From contig JAIWND010000012.1 of the NCBI GenBank assembly GCA_025330725.1, positions 248,001-312,000 on the forward strand: a stretch of DNA of 64,000 bases, read 5' to 3'. Below the pieces are notes generated by a model, which did no database searches, had not been told where the DNA came from, and was given only the letters and a program-made list of their open reading frames with translations. The stretch comes from Chlamydoabsidia padenii (lineage: Eukaryota > Mucoromycota > Mucoromycetes > Mucorales > Cunninghamellaceae). This document shows positions 37,606-51,900 of the stretch, piece by piece. The first letter of the stretch is position 1. Every line of letters starts with the position of its first letter. The position numbers were made by a program, and so were the translations under genes.

Positions 37606-38440
37606 GATAGTATGTATGTTGTGTTAAATAAATGGTTGTAAAGAGAGATAAAAACGATGGAAGAAGAGAGGAGGAGGATTGTCTATAGAAAGGGGGATTT
37701 TAAAATAAATAATAGTATAACTGATACAATGAATCAGGATGTTAAGAATTGTGTGTGAGTGTGATAGAGTGAGGTTGGCAAAAGGGGAGTAAGGGAATCC
37801 TAAACGAGTGATAAAAGAAGATGAGTTTTCTGGAGTAAAAAGTTGAAAAATAGGAGAAAGAGATGGTGAAGTAAAAAAAAAAAAAAAAAAAAAAAGAAGT
37901 CTATATGATTAAAAAGAGAAGTAAAAGGAAAAAGGAAAAAGGAAAAAAGGAAGCAAGTGGAAGTTTTGTTGTAATTTATTTTTGGCGGGATTTGAAAATC
38001 ACAAAACGAAATCATCAACTGATTTCACTTTCCATCCGACTACTTCAAAAAGGGGTTGGGTCGGATTTGGAGTGATCAAAAAGTTTAGAGTTAAATAGGA
38101 ATGAGTATATGTTTACAAATAGTATTTAGCACAGTTCAACTAACCTTCATCTAATAAAGAAGAAGAAGAAGAAGATAGCAAGTACACATGTTACCTATAA
38201 TACAACAGAATAAAGAAAGAAAGACCCTTTTAGGGTATAATGAGTCCTTTTTTGGAATCATCAAGAAGATTCAATCCACGCCAAACAAAACAAAAGAATG
38301 TTCAGTCCTACTGCTTTTAATTGAGAAGTAATATGCATGATGTATATTTATCCAAAGGAAGGAAGAGAAGAGGTGTGCACTGATATTGTATACTAAAAGA
38401 ATAAAAAAGACAACTAAATAATAATTAAGGGATAAACTAT
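37606..38440. other. Spacer: casein kinase promoter and GAL10 3' flank
   Basis: Purine-rich 5' leader of the kinase gene, a GGAAAAA direct repeat near 37925, a regulatory element at 37986 and AT-rich 3' flank of the epimerase gene. No gene seen. Confidence 0.5.
37986..37996 (+). promoter_or_regulatory. CGGGATTTGAA element upstream of casein kinase
   Basis: Exact copy in GGCGGGATTTGAAAA context, 381 bp before the minus-strand ATG at 37605. Confidence 0.55.
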
Positions 38441-40828
<2,388 letters not shown>

Positions 40829-43215
40829 TTATTGAGCATATTTAAACGCTTCAAGAGGTTCGTTTCGTGTCAGTCGTTGTTTGATTTCATTTTTTGCCTT
40901 GTCCCGAAGATCCATGCCGGTGCGAGAAGGATGAAATCGTTCACGGAATTGGACCAAGATACTTTGCCAAGCCCGTTGTTGATATATCTCCAGACCTTCT
41001 TGTAATGCTGCAATTTCATCCGATGTCCAAAATATTTTGCGTCTTCTTGGTTTTGATGTGGATTGTGAGGAAGATGCTGTCAAGTTTGGTCTTCGTGCTG
41101 GTATTTGTAATCTCAATTCGTGAGTCCTGTCTTGTTGAGAAGATGTTGTCGCCGTCAAGTTGATTCCTCGTGATGGTGCCTGTGATTCTAATTCGGGTGT
41201 TCTGTCTTGTGGGAAAGGTATTGTTCGTCGTGGTGATGATTCTAAGGATGGTTCATAATCATCATCATCATCATCATCATCATTATTATTATTATCAATT
41301 AAGATGTGCCTTGGTCGCTGTCGCGGAGTGTTCAATCTTTTGCCGTTTTCATCCACGTCGTTGCTATCAGTATCCGTCCCATTTGATTTAGAAAACCGTC
41401 GTTTTCCCCCTCTTTTTCCGTTTTTATTTACGTTGTTGCTATCAGTTTCCATCCCACTTGATTCAGATATCCGTCTGTTGTTGTTTTCGTCTACGTTGTT
41501 GCTAGTATCAATTGTCCCATTTCCACCAAAAAGATCATCATCGTCCCATGTAATTGCGCGTGATACTGATGTTTCTCGATCGAGAGGTTGTCGTAGCCGA
41601 TAACTATCGTGTTTAAATATATAAATAAAGAGTTTAGGCCATACCGTCTCTTGCCCATGTTTTTTTTTTTTTTATCCTTCCATACCCAACTTTTCGACAC
41701 ACCCTATTTTCTTTCAACAAAGATTCAGCATCATCACCATCATTGTCAGTCGTGCCCGCCCCACCAGATTCATCCAATTGTATTGTTGACGGATCTTCTT
41801 GTTGCCCTTGTACTTGTTGTGGTGGTTGTGAAGGTTGTAGCGGCGGTGATAGTGAAGTTACAAATTGTTCATCGTCTGAATCGAGCTGATCGGATTCGTC
41901 AAGGTCGTACTTTTCCTCTTTGGAGTTGCTACTGTCGCTGTCGTTGATGCTGATGATGTCGTTGGTGGTGTTATAACTGCTGTTATTATTGCCCTGTTGT
42001 TGCTGGTTAGATATACCATGATCGGCCACAGGTTTATTTATACGGTCGACTTCAGGCACCACTTCTTTATCGACCCTTGAGACCACTTCATCACCATCAA
42101 CCCTTGAGACCATTTCGTCACCATCAACCCATGAGACCACTTCATCGCCATCAACCTTTGAGACTGCATCATCACTATCAACCCTTGAGACCACTTCATC
42201 ACTATCAACCCTTGAGACCGCATCATCACCATCGATTTCAGATACCAATTCATCGTCGCTATTGATAGAGCCAGAGGGTGTTGCAAAGTTTTCTTCAGGG
42301 CCTTCGGATAGAATAATCTATGTGTAATAAGTTGGTACGTTAATAGATGACATCCAATTTGCTTTATACTTACTGTTGGTAAATCAATGTCATTCATGTA
42401 TAAAGACATTAAGACCAGCGCTTTCAGCCAAGCTAGTCTCAGATGTTCATCAGTCACAAGAGACAGTATATGCTTTTTATCTTTCATCTGCTCGATCTAA
42501 ACAAAAGAATAACAATGAGTTTATCCTTCACAAAGCTTTTCCCATTTGCTATTTACTTTACCGTTTTACGCCGTTTAGTGATGAGACCGACAAGTTTGGA
42601 GTCTTCTTGTTGAGGTAAAATACCAAAGTTTCCACCGTTCAGAGGTAACAGACTATCCAGAAGCTCGTCATTCAGAATATGGTCTTCCGATACCAGGGTG
42701 TATATTTGACGAGTTTTAAGATCCACCATGGCTGTTAGTAGTGCATCTGCATAAGCGTGATAATTAGTGTTATAATAATTGATATGTTGAAGAGTGAATC
42801 CAAAGGCCAAGTTAATGTGGTGCGGTCGTAAGAATTTCACCAGTGTGGCAAGATTGACGTTTTGTAGGGCGTGTTTGATCCAGTCCGTGATTAGTTTGCG
42901 TTCACCAGTATGGTCTGCCGGTATTTTTTCCTCCACCAAAGGTAAAGTCTGTTCTATATCAATAAAGAGGTCTGTATTGAATAGAAATTGTTTACATTCT
43001 ATAAAAGAGAGAGAGAAAGAGGAGGTTGAGCAATTAAAGCTACACCAACAATAGTTTGAGTTACCTTGAATCCGTTCGAACTTTCCTTCATCATCAAGAC
43101 TACTATTAACGAAAGTACCAATTACTTCGGAAGATAGTTTATCTGCTTCCTTCAAAATCGTAAACCAGTTGTCCGTGTTAGTGGTAATAGAGGTCATTGA
43201 TCGGAAGAGGGACAT
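40829..43215 (-). CDS. TRF-like telomere-binding candidate (telobox Myb)
   Basis: Five exons (43065-43215, 42562-42998, 42374-42496, 41686-42317, 40829-41603) join in frame to 705 aa. The first 270 residues are helical (EKIPADHTGERKLITDWIKHAL, LLTAMVDLKTRQIYTLVSED) and could be a TRFH-type dimerisation domain. A 9-residue repeat (VSRVDGDEV, seven units), acidic and Ser/Asn/Gln-rich low-complexity regions follow. The C-terminus carries a Myb-like domain, FWTSDEIAALQEGL...ILVQFRERF, ending in MDLRDKAKNEI, which resembles the telobox VDLKDKWRN of TRF1/TRF2 and Taz1. The layout matches shelterin TRF proteins. The Myb part is fairly secure; the TRFH assignment is inference. The start follows the regulatory element by 31 bp. 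Confidence 0.68.
42047..42248 (-). repeat. 27-bp coding minisatellite (VSRVDGDEV units)
   Basis: Seven tandem 27-bp units inside exon 4 of the TRF-like gene, each coding VS-x-(V/I)-D-(G/S)-D-(D/E)-(V/A/M), followed by a degenerate VPEVD unit. Confidence 0.85.
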
Positions 43216-43246
43216 TGTTTTGGAAAAGGTAGATAAATTAAAGCAT

Positions 43247-43257
43247 TTGAAATCCCG
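43247..43257 (-). promoter_or_regulatory. CGGGATTTCAA element in TRF-like/SEC24 divergent promoter
   Basis: Exact copy 31 bp upstream of the TRF-like ATG and about 330 bp from the SEC24 start. This is the copy closest to a start codon. Confidence 0.65.
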
Positions 43258-43588
43258 CAGTGGTAGTCGCCAAAAATTGACCATTATAACTATTGTTTAC
43301 TGTGCATCACAATGAACAAGTCCTTCAAATCTAGTATATTGTCATAATGAATTTGTTAAATCTAATCACTCACAATCAACATGAAACTCACATACAAGCT
43401 ATACTTACAGTGATGAAGGGGTTGTTTGTTGTTTGCATCTAGCTTTTGATACCTACCAGAGGTATAATCAACCAGAGGGCCGAAATATGTCGGAGTTTGA
43501 ACGTCAACGTGGCATCATTTCTGGCACCCAACTTCCTTTTCTCTTTTTCTCTTTTCTTTTGTAATACTTTTTTTTATTCATTGATTCC

Positions 43589-45439
43589 ATGGCTAGCTAT
43601 CATCAACCATTGCAGCCAGGAAACCAGCCTCCTCCTCAAAGAGGCCCATCACCTTTCCAACCACCAATGCAACAAAGAGGCTCTTCACCATTCCCACCTC
43701 ATCAACTTCATCAACAAGGGAACCAACCACCAATGCAAAGTGGACCGTCACCATTTCCACCTCAACACATTCAGCATCCTCAACCTTATATGCAACGTGG
43801 AACTTCGCCATTCCCTCCACTACCTCTTCATTCTCAGTCACCTATACAACGTGGTCCTTCACCTTTACCACCAACTCAGCATCAGGCTCGTGGTTCATCA
43901 CCCTTCCAACCTTCTTTTGGTCAACCTGCTACCATTGCAACTTCTTCACCTCGACCGAACGGTAATGGATCACCTTTGTTGGCACCCTCTCATTTGGCAA
44001 GCAGATCTTCTTCTCCTGGGCCTGTATCGGATTCACAAGTCAGGAAACAAAAGCGACACTATCCTCAAGTCATACCAAACGGTCCGATGGGTGGCCCATC
44101 TCCGTTGAATCACTCACCTCAACTACAACAGCAGCAGCAGCAATCTGGTTTTTATGCTCAGTTACAGCAACCACAAAGTGTTCCTCCTCCATTGACATCC
44201 TCACCTGTTCCTCAACAACCTACCATGAACAATCAGCCTGCATTCAATCAACCCAATGGCAACAACACTCCTTATCCAAACAGCTATCAAGGTCTGAATA
44301 ATGGCATGTCGAATATGTCTCTTCAGCAACAAACCGAACAAATTCCTCTGGTTGGACAAAGTCCACTTATTAAAGACCTCGATCGACCTATCACACCAAT
44401 CACTCTGCCTTTAAACGTAAGTCTCTTCTCATTACTCCACTTTTGATACCAACAAATTTTATTATTATTTGATCTAGTCAACAGCTACCTCGTCACCTCA
44501 TGCTCAATGTCCGTCTGAATTCAAAAGAAGCACTTTGAATACCATTCCATACTCTAATGCCTTGTTGAAGAAAACCAAGTTACCATTTGCATTGATCTTG
44601 GAACCTTATCTTAGTGATAAATGCATCAAAGTAAGATAATCTAAATAGATGAATGGGTTTATGTTAATACCTTCTTCTTTTGTATAGACCAAGGTACCAT
44701 TGATCGAGGACACCATTGTTAGTCGATGTACTCGATGTAAAACATACATCAATCCCTTTGTACAATTCAATCAAGGGGCATTTAAATGGCTATGCAATAT
44801 GTGTGGACTGGAAAACGATGGTAATTAAATTGAAAGAGAGAAAATAGGTAATCACACGAACTAACATGATTCTTTTCACATATATATTTTTAGCTCCTTC
44901 AGAATTCGATTGGGATGTGGTCCAACAGAAACAAGCAGATCGATGGCAACGTGCGGAACTGAACTATGGGTGTGTAGACTTTGTAGCGCCTGCTGATTAT
45001 ATGATGCGGCCTCCTCAACCACCAGTGTATATCTTTGTATTGGACACAAGTTTCCAGGCAATTCAATCAGGGATGATTAGCGTGGCGGTGGATGGGATCC
45101 TGCGATCGTTGGACTCTATACCTAATGAAGATGGACGGACCAAAGTGGCATTCATTACTGCTGACAATGCTGTGGCGTTTTACAAGCTTACTGGTGATGA
45201 ACCTGAAATTCTTGTTGTAGGTGATATGTCTGATATCTATCTACCTAGATCAGCTAGTGATTTGGTGGTCAATTTGGCGGAATGTCGTCCTCTGGTGGAT
45301 GATCTTTTGACTCGGATGAAAACCATGTATAATCAGTCGGTAACTCCTGCGAACTGTCTGGGTCCTGCTTTACAAGCTGCTCGGAAACTATTGGTAAGTT
45401 AATATAGAGGAAAAGATGAAGGGGTAGAGGCTGATTTGA

Positions 45440-45486
<47 letters not shown>

Positions 45487-47309
45487 AGACACCGACAGGC
45501 GGGAAGATTGTTTGTTTCCAAGTTAGCCTTCCGACGGTTGGTGATGGTGCTCTCAAGGCTGCTCCATCGGATCAAAAATCAGTAATGGACTCTCCTTTGC
45601 TGAATCCCACAAACACCTATTACAAGACCTTTGCGGCCGAATGTACCAAATCTCAAGTATGTGCCGATATGTTTATTTTTGGATCACAATACTCTGATGT
45701 GGCCACTCTTAGTAAGTAGCCAAAAGAAAAAAAAAAAAAGGAGAGTTGTTGGTGCTAAAATTTGACGCTTTTAACATGTATTTATTGGGGGGGGGTCATC
45801 ATTAGATGTAGTACCTCGATTTACTGGTGGACAGACGCATTACTTCCCCGGATTTACGCCCGACAATCAAGCAGACAGCGAAAAACTCAATCAAGAGATA
45901 CTGGCGTTACTATCTGAAGAAATTGGCTTGGAAGCTGTGATGCGTACAAGATGCTCTCCGGGTTTGATTTGTAAATCCTTCTATGGCAATTGCACCACCA
46001 GGGTCCCCGACATCATGGCTCTTCCCAATGTACCTCGTGATCAATCTTATTGTGTGGAAATCGGTATTGAAGAAGACATACAATCAAGCATGGCATACTT
46101 CCAAACAGCTCTTCTCTATACCACGTGCTTTGGCGAACGGCGCATCCGGGTCCTCAATCTATGTCTTCCGGTTACTAAGGTTATTTCCGAAGTGTTCAGC
46201 AGTGCTGATCAATTCGCTATTGCTCGAGCTTTATGTCACCAAGGTAATGTATGGCAGGCATATCTACAATGAGTATTATTTTAATGACTATTCTTTTTGC
46301 TCTTTTAGGTATTGATAAGGCTGCAGCAAGTAAACTACGTGATGGCCGAGACCTATTGTCAAAATCAGTGGTGGATATCTGTGCAGCCTATGGAAAGGAA
46401 GTGATGGGATCATCTACGGGGGCAAATCAATTGACAATGTCTCGTGAATTGTGTCTATTACCTTTACTGACTCTCTCCTTGCTGAAAATGGTAATAATAA
46501 TCAAAAGAAAGAAATAAAATCATTACTGACCTTATTTTCTTTGTTTGTTTACAGGAAACCTTTAATGATACTCCAACGATACCAGCGGATATACGTACTC
46601 AAACAACGCTACTTTTACGAACTTTACCCATGGATGCATGGATGAATTTTATTCATTCAAATTTTTATGCACTTCATTCTATGCCACCGCAGGTAATATG
46701 GAACAAAATGGCAAGACCACAACTATGATCGCTAATTTTTTTTTTTTTAAATATCTATATTGGAACTAGGCCGGCACCATTGATCCAGAAACTCAACAAT
46801 GCATTATGCCGCCTCGATTGAACTTGACAAGTGAGAAACTAGAACCTCACGGGTGTTATCTGATTGAAAATGGTCAACGTATCTATCTCTGGTTAGGAAA
46901 AGCCGCTGTCCCTCCTCTCTGTATGGATATACTAAACATACCTAATATCAACGAAGTGAAATCAGGACAGGTAATAAAATAAGAATTGGACAAGGTAGAA
47001 TGACGCTTATTAACTGTTGTTGTCGGATCTATATAGATTACTCAACTACCGGAATTGAAATCATCAATTTCCCAACGTACATCGGCCATTATTCATCACT
47101 TGCGAACTCAACGTAAAAGTACCTACTACCCAACTTTATATATAGTCCGGGAAGATGGTGATCCAATAATGCGATCCTTGTTTTTATCACTCTTGATTGA
47201 AGATCGTCATCCCACAGGACCTACCACGGCAGGTGCTAACCAACAACAAGCAAGCTCTGGCATGAGTTACTTCCAATGGCTGGGTTTTTTGCGCTCCAAA
47301 GGTCAATGA
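43589..47309 (+). CDS. SEC24: COPII coat cargo-selection subunit Sec24
   Basis: Sec24 pairs with Sec23, binds cargo signals and forms the inner COPII coat on ER exit sites. Roughly 1,000 aa from about ten exons. The N-terminal 260 residues are Pro/Gln/Ser-rich with repeats of the GPSPFxPP type. Then come the zinc finger (CTRCKTYINPF...CNMC), the trunk domain (PPVYIFVLDTSFQAIQSG), beta-barrel and helical parts (CFGERRIRVLNLCLP, MSRELCLLPLL), and a C-terminal gelsolin-like domain (LIENGQRIYLWLGKA). All standard parts are present. One intron (45398-45490) contains 41 T before its acceptor. Confidence 0.95.
45442..45482 (+). repeat. Poly(T) tract, 41 nt, in SEC24 intron
   Basis: Lies between a branch-like CTGATTTGAC and the acceptor ATGTAG. 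Confidence 0.95.
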
Positions 47310-47450
47310 TCCCCTTACACTCCTTTTTTTTTTTTTTTTTTTTTTTGATTACTCTTATTCTCTCTCTTCTTTTTTATATCTACATAGATTATATAACACC
47401 TTTTACTTTTAATAAAAATGTTAACGTCTTACCATCTCACATCTCTCTCC

Positions 47451-47492
47451 AGCGGAATTTCAAACCCTTTATAAATTTGACTGGCGGGAAAA
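47451..47492 (+). promoter_or_regulatory. Variant elements upstream of IMP2
   Basis: GCGGAATTTCAAACCC (47452) and GGCGGGAAAA (47484) are near matches to the recurrent element and its E2F-like half, 60-100 bp before the IMP2 ATG. Confidence 0.4.
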
Positions 47493-47551
47493 AAAAAAAA
47501 AAAAAAAAGTGATCCTATCTCTTCTCTTTGACTTTTTATGATCATTGTGGA

Positions 47552-48409
47552 ATGTACTCTCGCATAAGGTCCAGTCCATATACCTCTGCTGTCTTGAAGG
47601 CTTTGGCATGGGTCCCTGTTGCTTTGTTTTTTGTAGATCATGGGTTTAGTTATGCCACTGTCGAAGGAAGATCTATGCAGGTAACAAGAAAAGACATTTA
47701 TCCACAGAATACTCATCACGTTCTCTCTTCATTTAGCCTACCTTCAATCCCGATACCAATATGAAACAACGTGATGTAGTCCTTTTGAATAAATGGGCAG
47801 TGACCGATCATACCTTTAAACGCGGTGAAGTGGTAACTCTAACGTAAGTTGCTAAAGGAAGGGAAAAAAAAGTGTTGCTTCCATTGTTGTCTAAACACCT
47901 ATTTTTTTTTATAACACATGAATAGATCACCTACGGATCCCAACCATTCTATTATTAAACGAATCATTGCCTTACAAGGAGATACTGTCAAACCACTCCG
48001 GTCAGATAAAAAGTCAGGTAAAAGCACAAAATTTACTCCATAGCCTCCCCCCTTTTTATTATTATTGCTAAACCTTTTTCTTGTACAGTCCGTGTACCTA
48101 AAGGGCATTGTTGGGTAGAAGGTGACGAAGCATTCCATTCAAAAGATAGTAACTCTTTTGGCACGGTAAGTAGATAAACCAAAAAAAAAGAAAAAAGAAA
48201 AGAGAGAGAGCCCGTTACTGATCAGTAGCTTTATCTTTTAGGTACCTGTTGGTTTGATCAATGCCAAGGTAACACGCATTCTTTGGCCTCCTTCTCGATT
48301 TGGTCCGGTGGATAAGAAACGATGGCCAAGTGATCGTGTCCAACTTGGTTTTATTCGACCTGGAAATGACGAAGAAGACTACTGGAAGGTGAATTCGACG
48401 ACGGTGTAA
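47552..48409 (+). CDS. IMP2: Mitochondrial inner membrane protease subunit 2
   Basis: Signal-peptidase-I-type protease that cuts sorting signals from proteins entering the intermembrane space, as a dimer with Imp1. Five exons (47552-47680, 47737-47843, 47926-48017, 48089-48165, 48242-48409) give 190 aa, near the usual length. One N-terminal membrane helix ([16 protein letters not shown]), catalytic Ser in EGRSMQPTF, the region with DVVLLNKW, general-base Lys in [11 protein letters not shown], and GHCWVEGD are all present. The intron splits the Ser box directly after GRSMQ. Confidence 0.92.
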
Positions 48410-48582
48410 TAGGTAATAGTAATAGCATACATCCCCCTCCCTCTGTATATGATGATTAGAATAGTCGTTTTATTTATTTATTGTAAAATTGGATATTAAT
48501 AAATTTATTGTTATGGACTATAAAAACTATGTATATAACTATGTATAAAAAGAATGTTAAAATTACAATTACCAAAAGAGAT

Positions 48583-50773
48583 CTATGGGGAAGGTGTGCC
48601 ATGGACACTGATATGGTATAAACAAGTATGTTGCTGATTACCCCAATTGGATCGGATTCGTAGTACCACGCCAGGAAAGACAAGAGACTGAGCATTATCG
48701 AGATCAAAGGTTTGTCTTGGTGATGATTTGTTGATTTGGTATGTGAAAGAGCCCAAGAAGACAGCATCATTCATATCATCCAGATGGACCAGACCCCATA
48801 ATTCCATTTGTTTAGGTGCACTTGAGACTTGACTGGCGAAGACTTGGTGACCAGGATAGTCCACCGAGACAGCACGCACCACGGTTGGTTCTGATAAGCG
48901 GATCCCCAATGACCCATGATTCCCATTCATCGGCCAGCATTGACCAGCATGCATCCCTGGTGTTAGTGCCATTTTTGGTGATGAAACTGGTGATGGTAGT
49001 GAATACCATCTTGTCCACCAATGCTGTTGTTCGTTGGGCGAAAAAGTGGAAGACGTCCATAACGGTAATATCGTCGCGCCGTGAGTAGCCAGTGCATAAT
49101 CCGCCCCCTGATGATATTTTTCCAGTGCCGTATCGATCCATCCTTGAATTGTTTGTCGTGTAGCCTTTGTCACTTCCTTTGCTGTTGCTTTTGTTGCTGC
49201 TGTGCGCATCACCTCGGCCATCAATGTATCCTTGTCCACCCAGTTGTCTTGTTGCCGCCGGTCCTGAATCCATTCATCCATAATGTCCTGATACCATTTG
49301 CCCAGATCGTCTTGGTGTTGTTGCATAAAAGTCGTCCAGTCATTGTTGTTATCTGATTTCAGTAAAAAGATGTGTCGTAAAGCATCGACAAGGTCTGGCG
49401 ATACTCCTTCATTCTCCTTTTCCGTCTGCCTAATCCTATTTTCCAGTTGTGATTCCCATTGTGCTAATCGATCAGACCATTCCATTGTTGTTGATGCCAG
49501 AACCTTATCCACCCTTTCCATATGATCATTCAAGGAAGATACCAGGTGATTAGATTGCACCGTTGACCATTGAGTAAGTTGGTGTTGTAATTGATCCAGG
49601 TGCCAGTTGATCGATGACATTTGGTGTTCGTTATGCTGATCTTGTTGTTCCATGTGCTTGACTAGTTCATTGACAGTCGCTTCCAGCTCGTTAAACCGAT
49701 CCACCATTGTTGAATCAAATCTTTGTCCTGTTGTTGTCCGTGAAGGTGATATTTTCCAATGGAATGACGATAGTTTAGTATCAAGTAAGGCAGGCGAGTA
49801 ACAATATAAACCGAATGAGACAATCATCATGAGAATAGAGCCCATCCATAGTTTAGTGTAAGATCCACGAAAAGGTGATTTCAAATAAGGCAATTTAAGA
49901 GGTACCAAGGATCGAAAGCCTATGCAGTGAAGGACAAACAAGATTGGATTTAATAACACCGTGCAGATGATGATGCATACCAGAGTGACAAGATACACTG
50001 TCATTTCCTTGATCGCCCAAAACACACAAAAAATCCAGAATAAAACCATGTCTGCAGTAGTCTTCAAAGCCAGTTGAATACGAGGGTGAGAAGCAGCTAG
50101 AGGTCGCCCATGAGGATAAGCATCATCGTTGTTATTGTCATTGTTTTTAACCCCTTTTGGTGACCCTAGAGAATGGAAGGAGGGTGTCGCTGAGAGTGGT
50201 TGTTGTTGGTGTGGGGAAGAATACCTTTGGTCACCATAACTTGACCAGCGTCGCAAGTCTTGATGTTGCCTTCGTCGTACTTGTTCTTTAATAGGATCCT
50301 GCACTAGCTGTTCTTCTTCATCAAAAGGATTATCATCACTATCGTCAGTATCATCCAGGTTCGACTTGTCAAGACCTGAGGCAAAGAAGAAGTGAGTATT
50401 AAACTATAAATCAATCCCCTTCTTCTTCTTCTTCGTTTATACCTGAGCCAATACTATAAGAGTTCTTTTGTGTTGCTTGATGTAGAAGAGAGGATGATTG
50501 TTTAGACGATGGAAACAAGTCGGTCATATCATTGCTGGAGTATCTACGACTAGGTAGTTGGTTAGAGATGGATCGTAATGGAGAGGCGGTGGTATATTTT
50601 TGTTGTGAAGGTCGTTGTTGTCCCGCTTTGGAAAAGGCCGTGGCAATATTGATGGTGGTGTCACGCATTCCATTATCAGGTGGTGACAAATAAAGGTATG
50701 ACTTTGTTATAGATGGAGTTGTTGTTGTCGACAAGGTACTTCTCCGTCGTGTTGGAGAAGAGTGGCTAGTCAT
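48583..50773 (-). CDS. SUN-domain inner nuclear membrane protein
   Basis: SUN proteins join KASH partners across the nuclear envelope (LINC complex), tying nucleus or spindle pole body to the cytoskeleton. Two exons (50443-50773, 48583-50375) give 707 aa. Ser/Arg-rich nucleoplasmic N-terminus, acidic DDTDDSDDNPFDEEE patch, hydrophobic helices around residues 210-260 and 290-310 (VLFWIFCVFWAI, VTLVCIIICTVLL, LWMGSILMMIVSFGLYCY), coiled coil of about 130 residues, then a C-terminal SUN domain (YALATHGATILP, GQCWPMNGNHGSLGIRL, FPGVVLRIRSNWGN...TCLYHISVHG). The end of the protein matches the SUN consensus well. Which fungal SUN paralogue it is remains open. Confidence 0.9.
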
Positions 50774-51593
50774 ATATATAAGTGGATCAATCTTGACTTT
50801 GTCACCCAAAAAAGAATTAAGGGGAAGAAAACGAAAAAAAAAAAAAAACAAATGGCCGATGCACCTTTTGGGAAAAAAAAAAAAAAAAAAAAAAAAAAGT
50901 ACGAAATTGAAAGCCCGGTCGTCAGAGCAACACCAACGTACCTGATATTTGTCCTCATAAAAAAAGAACGATGAGTGTATAAATGACACATCCAATAAAT
51001 CTGACTAGTTACAACTCACGTGTGGACACCTGCATCAAAAGACCATTGATTGTCTTCCTTTTCAGTTTAGATGTAAAACAGATTACCAAAACAAGACGAC
51101 CCCCCGGTATGACATTCTACTAATGCACCCCAAGTTTCCTATAATCATAATGAAAAAAAAAAGGCCAATGACCTCAATCAAGGGCCAAGGCTTCGGATTG
51201 AAATCCCGCCCACTCAGCCATGAAAAACACCCGAGGCTACATTTTACCCCCTATATATACTGATCTTCATTCTACAGGATTGTTGTGGAATTAACAGTTT
51301 TCTTTGAAAGAATATAAAATCATACTAGTTATCAATATGAAGAAGCTTTTGAAAACAAAGGGGGGAAAGGGGGGGGAGGAAGGAAGGAGCACAGAGGGTT
51401 GAAGTCCAAATCGGGTCATCCGCGGAACAAAAATGGGATTTAAATTTAAATTGGCCAACCCATCCATTTATTTGTTTCTTCTTCCCTTTTAACTTTCTTT
51501 CTTTTGATCGAGTTGTATCTCACACCTTTACTATACTTGGCACCACCACTCTATTTTATATAAAGAAGAAAAAGTTACCACTCCAACACCATA
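50774..51593. other. Divergent spacer: SUN gene and small PP1-docking gene
   Basis: Contains A runs (50834-50848 and 50873-50898), an exact regulatory element at 51198, a GGGATTTAAA variant at 51435 and a TATA-like TTTATATAAA near 51554. No gene seen. Confidence 0.5.
51198..51208 (-). promoter_or_regulatory. CGGGATTTCAA element between SUN and small gene
   Basis: Exact copy, extended by CCC, 425 bp from the SUN start and 386 bp from the small gene start. Confidence 0.55.
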
Positions 51594-51900
51594 ATGTCGA
51601 AACGTGTCCAATTCTCTTGCAATGTTGAAATTGAAAGTACATTTGCAAACGAAGATTATGGTAAGAAACCAGTATAGACAATTTTTGACTCACTCACTCA
51701 CTCATTTATTAATAGATCGAACTGCTCAAGAAGTAGCCAAATTGACTTATAGCGATATGGTGGAACTACTTCAAATGAAATCACAATGGCGGCGGGAAAT
51801 GGAAAAGATGATGACCGAACGGGCGAATCAAGAAGAAGAACAGCAACAACAGCAACAACAGGCATCTGTGTTCACCTCAGCTCACGAAATCTGTACTTGA
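51594..51900 (+). CDS. Small protein with RVxF-type PP1-docking motif
   Basis: Two exons (51594-51660, 51716-51900) give 83 aa. The N-terminal SKRVQF fits the RVxF docking motif of protein phosphatase 1 regulators, and TFANEDYDRT follows closely; similar RVxF plus TF..xYDR arrangements occur in fungal PP1-binding proteins as far as I recall. A helical segment (AKLTYSDMVELLQMKSQWRREMEKM) and a short Gln run complete it. No catalytic domain. A role as a PP1 regulator or targeting subunit is inference from the short motif alone. A TATA-like box about 40 bp upstream and a clean intron support expression. Confidence 0.6.

Noticed and set aside
42047..42248. CRISPR-like repeat array
   Set aside because: Contiguous 27-bp coding repeats without spacers, in a eukaryote.
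42553..43284. Upstream extension of the TRF-like protein to an earlier ATG at 43284
   Set aside because: It would read through the CGGGATTTCAA element, and splice donors in exon 1 fit the shorter start at 43215.
43216..43588. Possible hidden gene between TRF-like and SEC24
   Set aside because: Only 373 bp; it reads as a shared divergent promoter.
43446..44108. 220-codon open frame overlapping the SEC24 5' end
   Set aside because: Out-of-frame reading of the Pro/Gln-rich SEC24 N-terminus.
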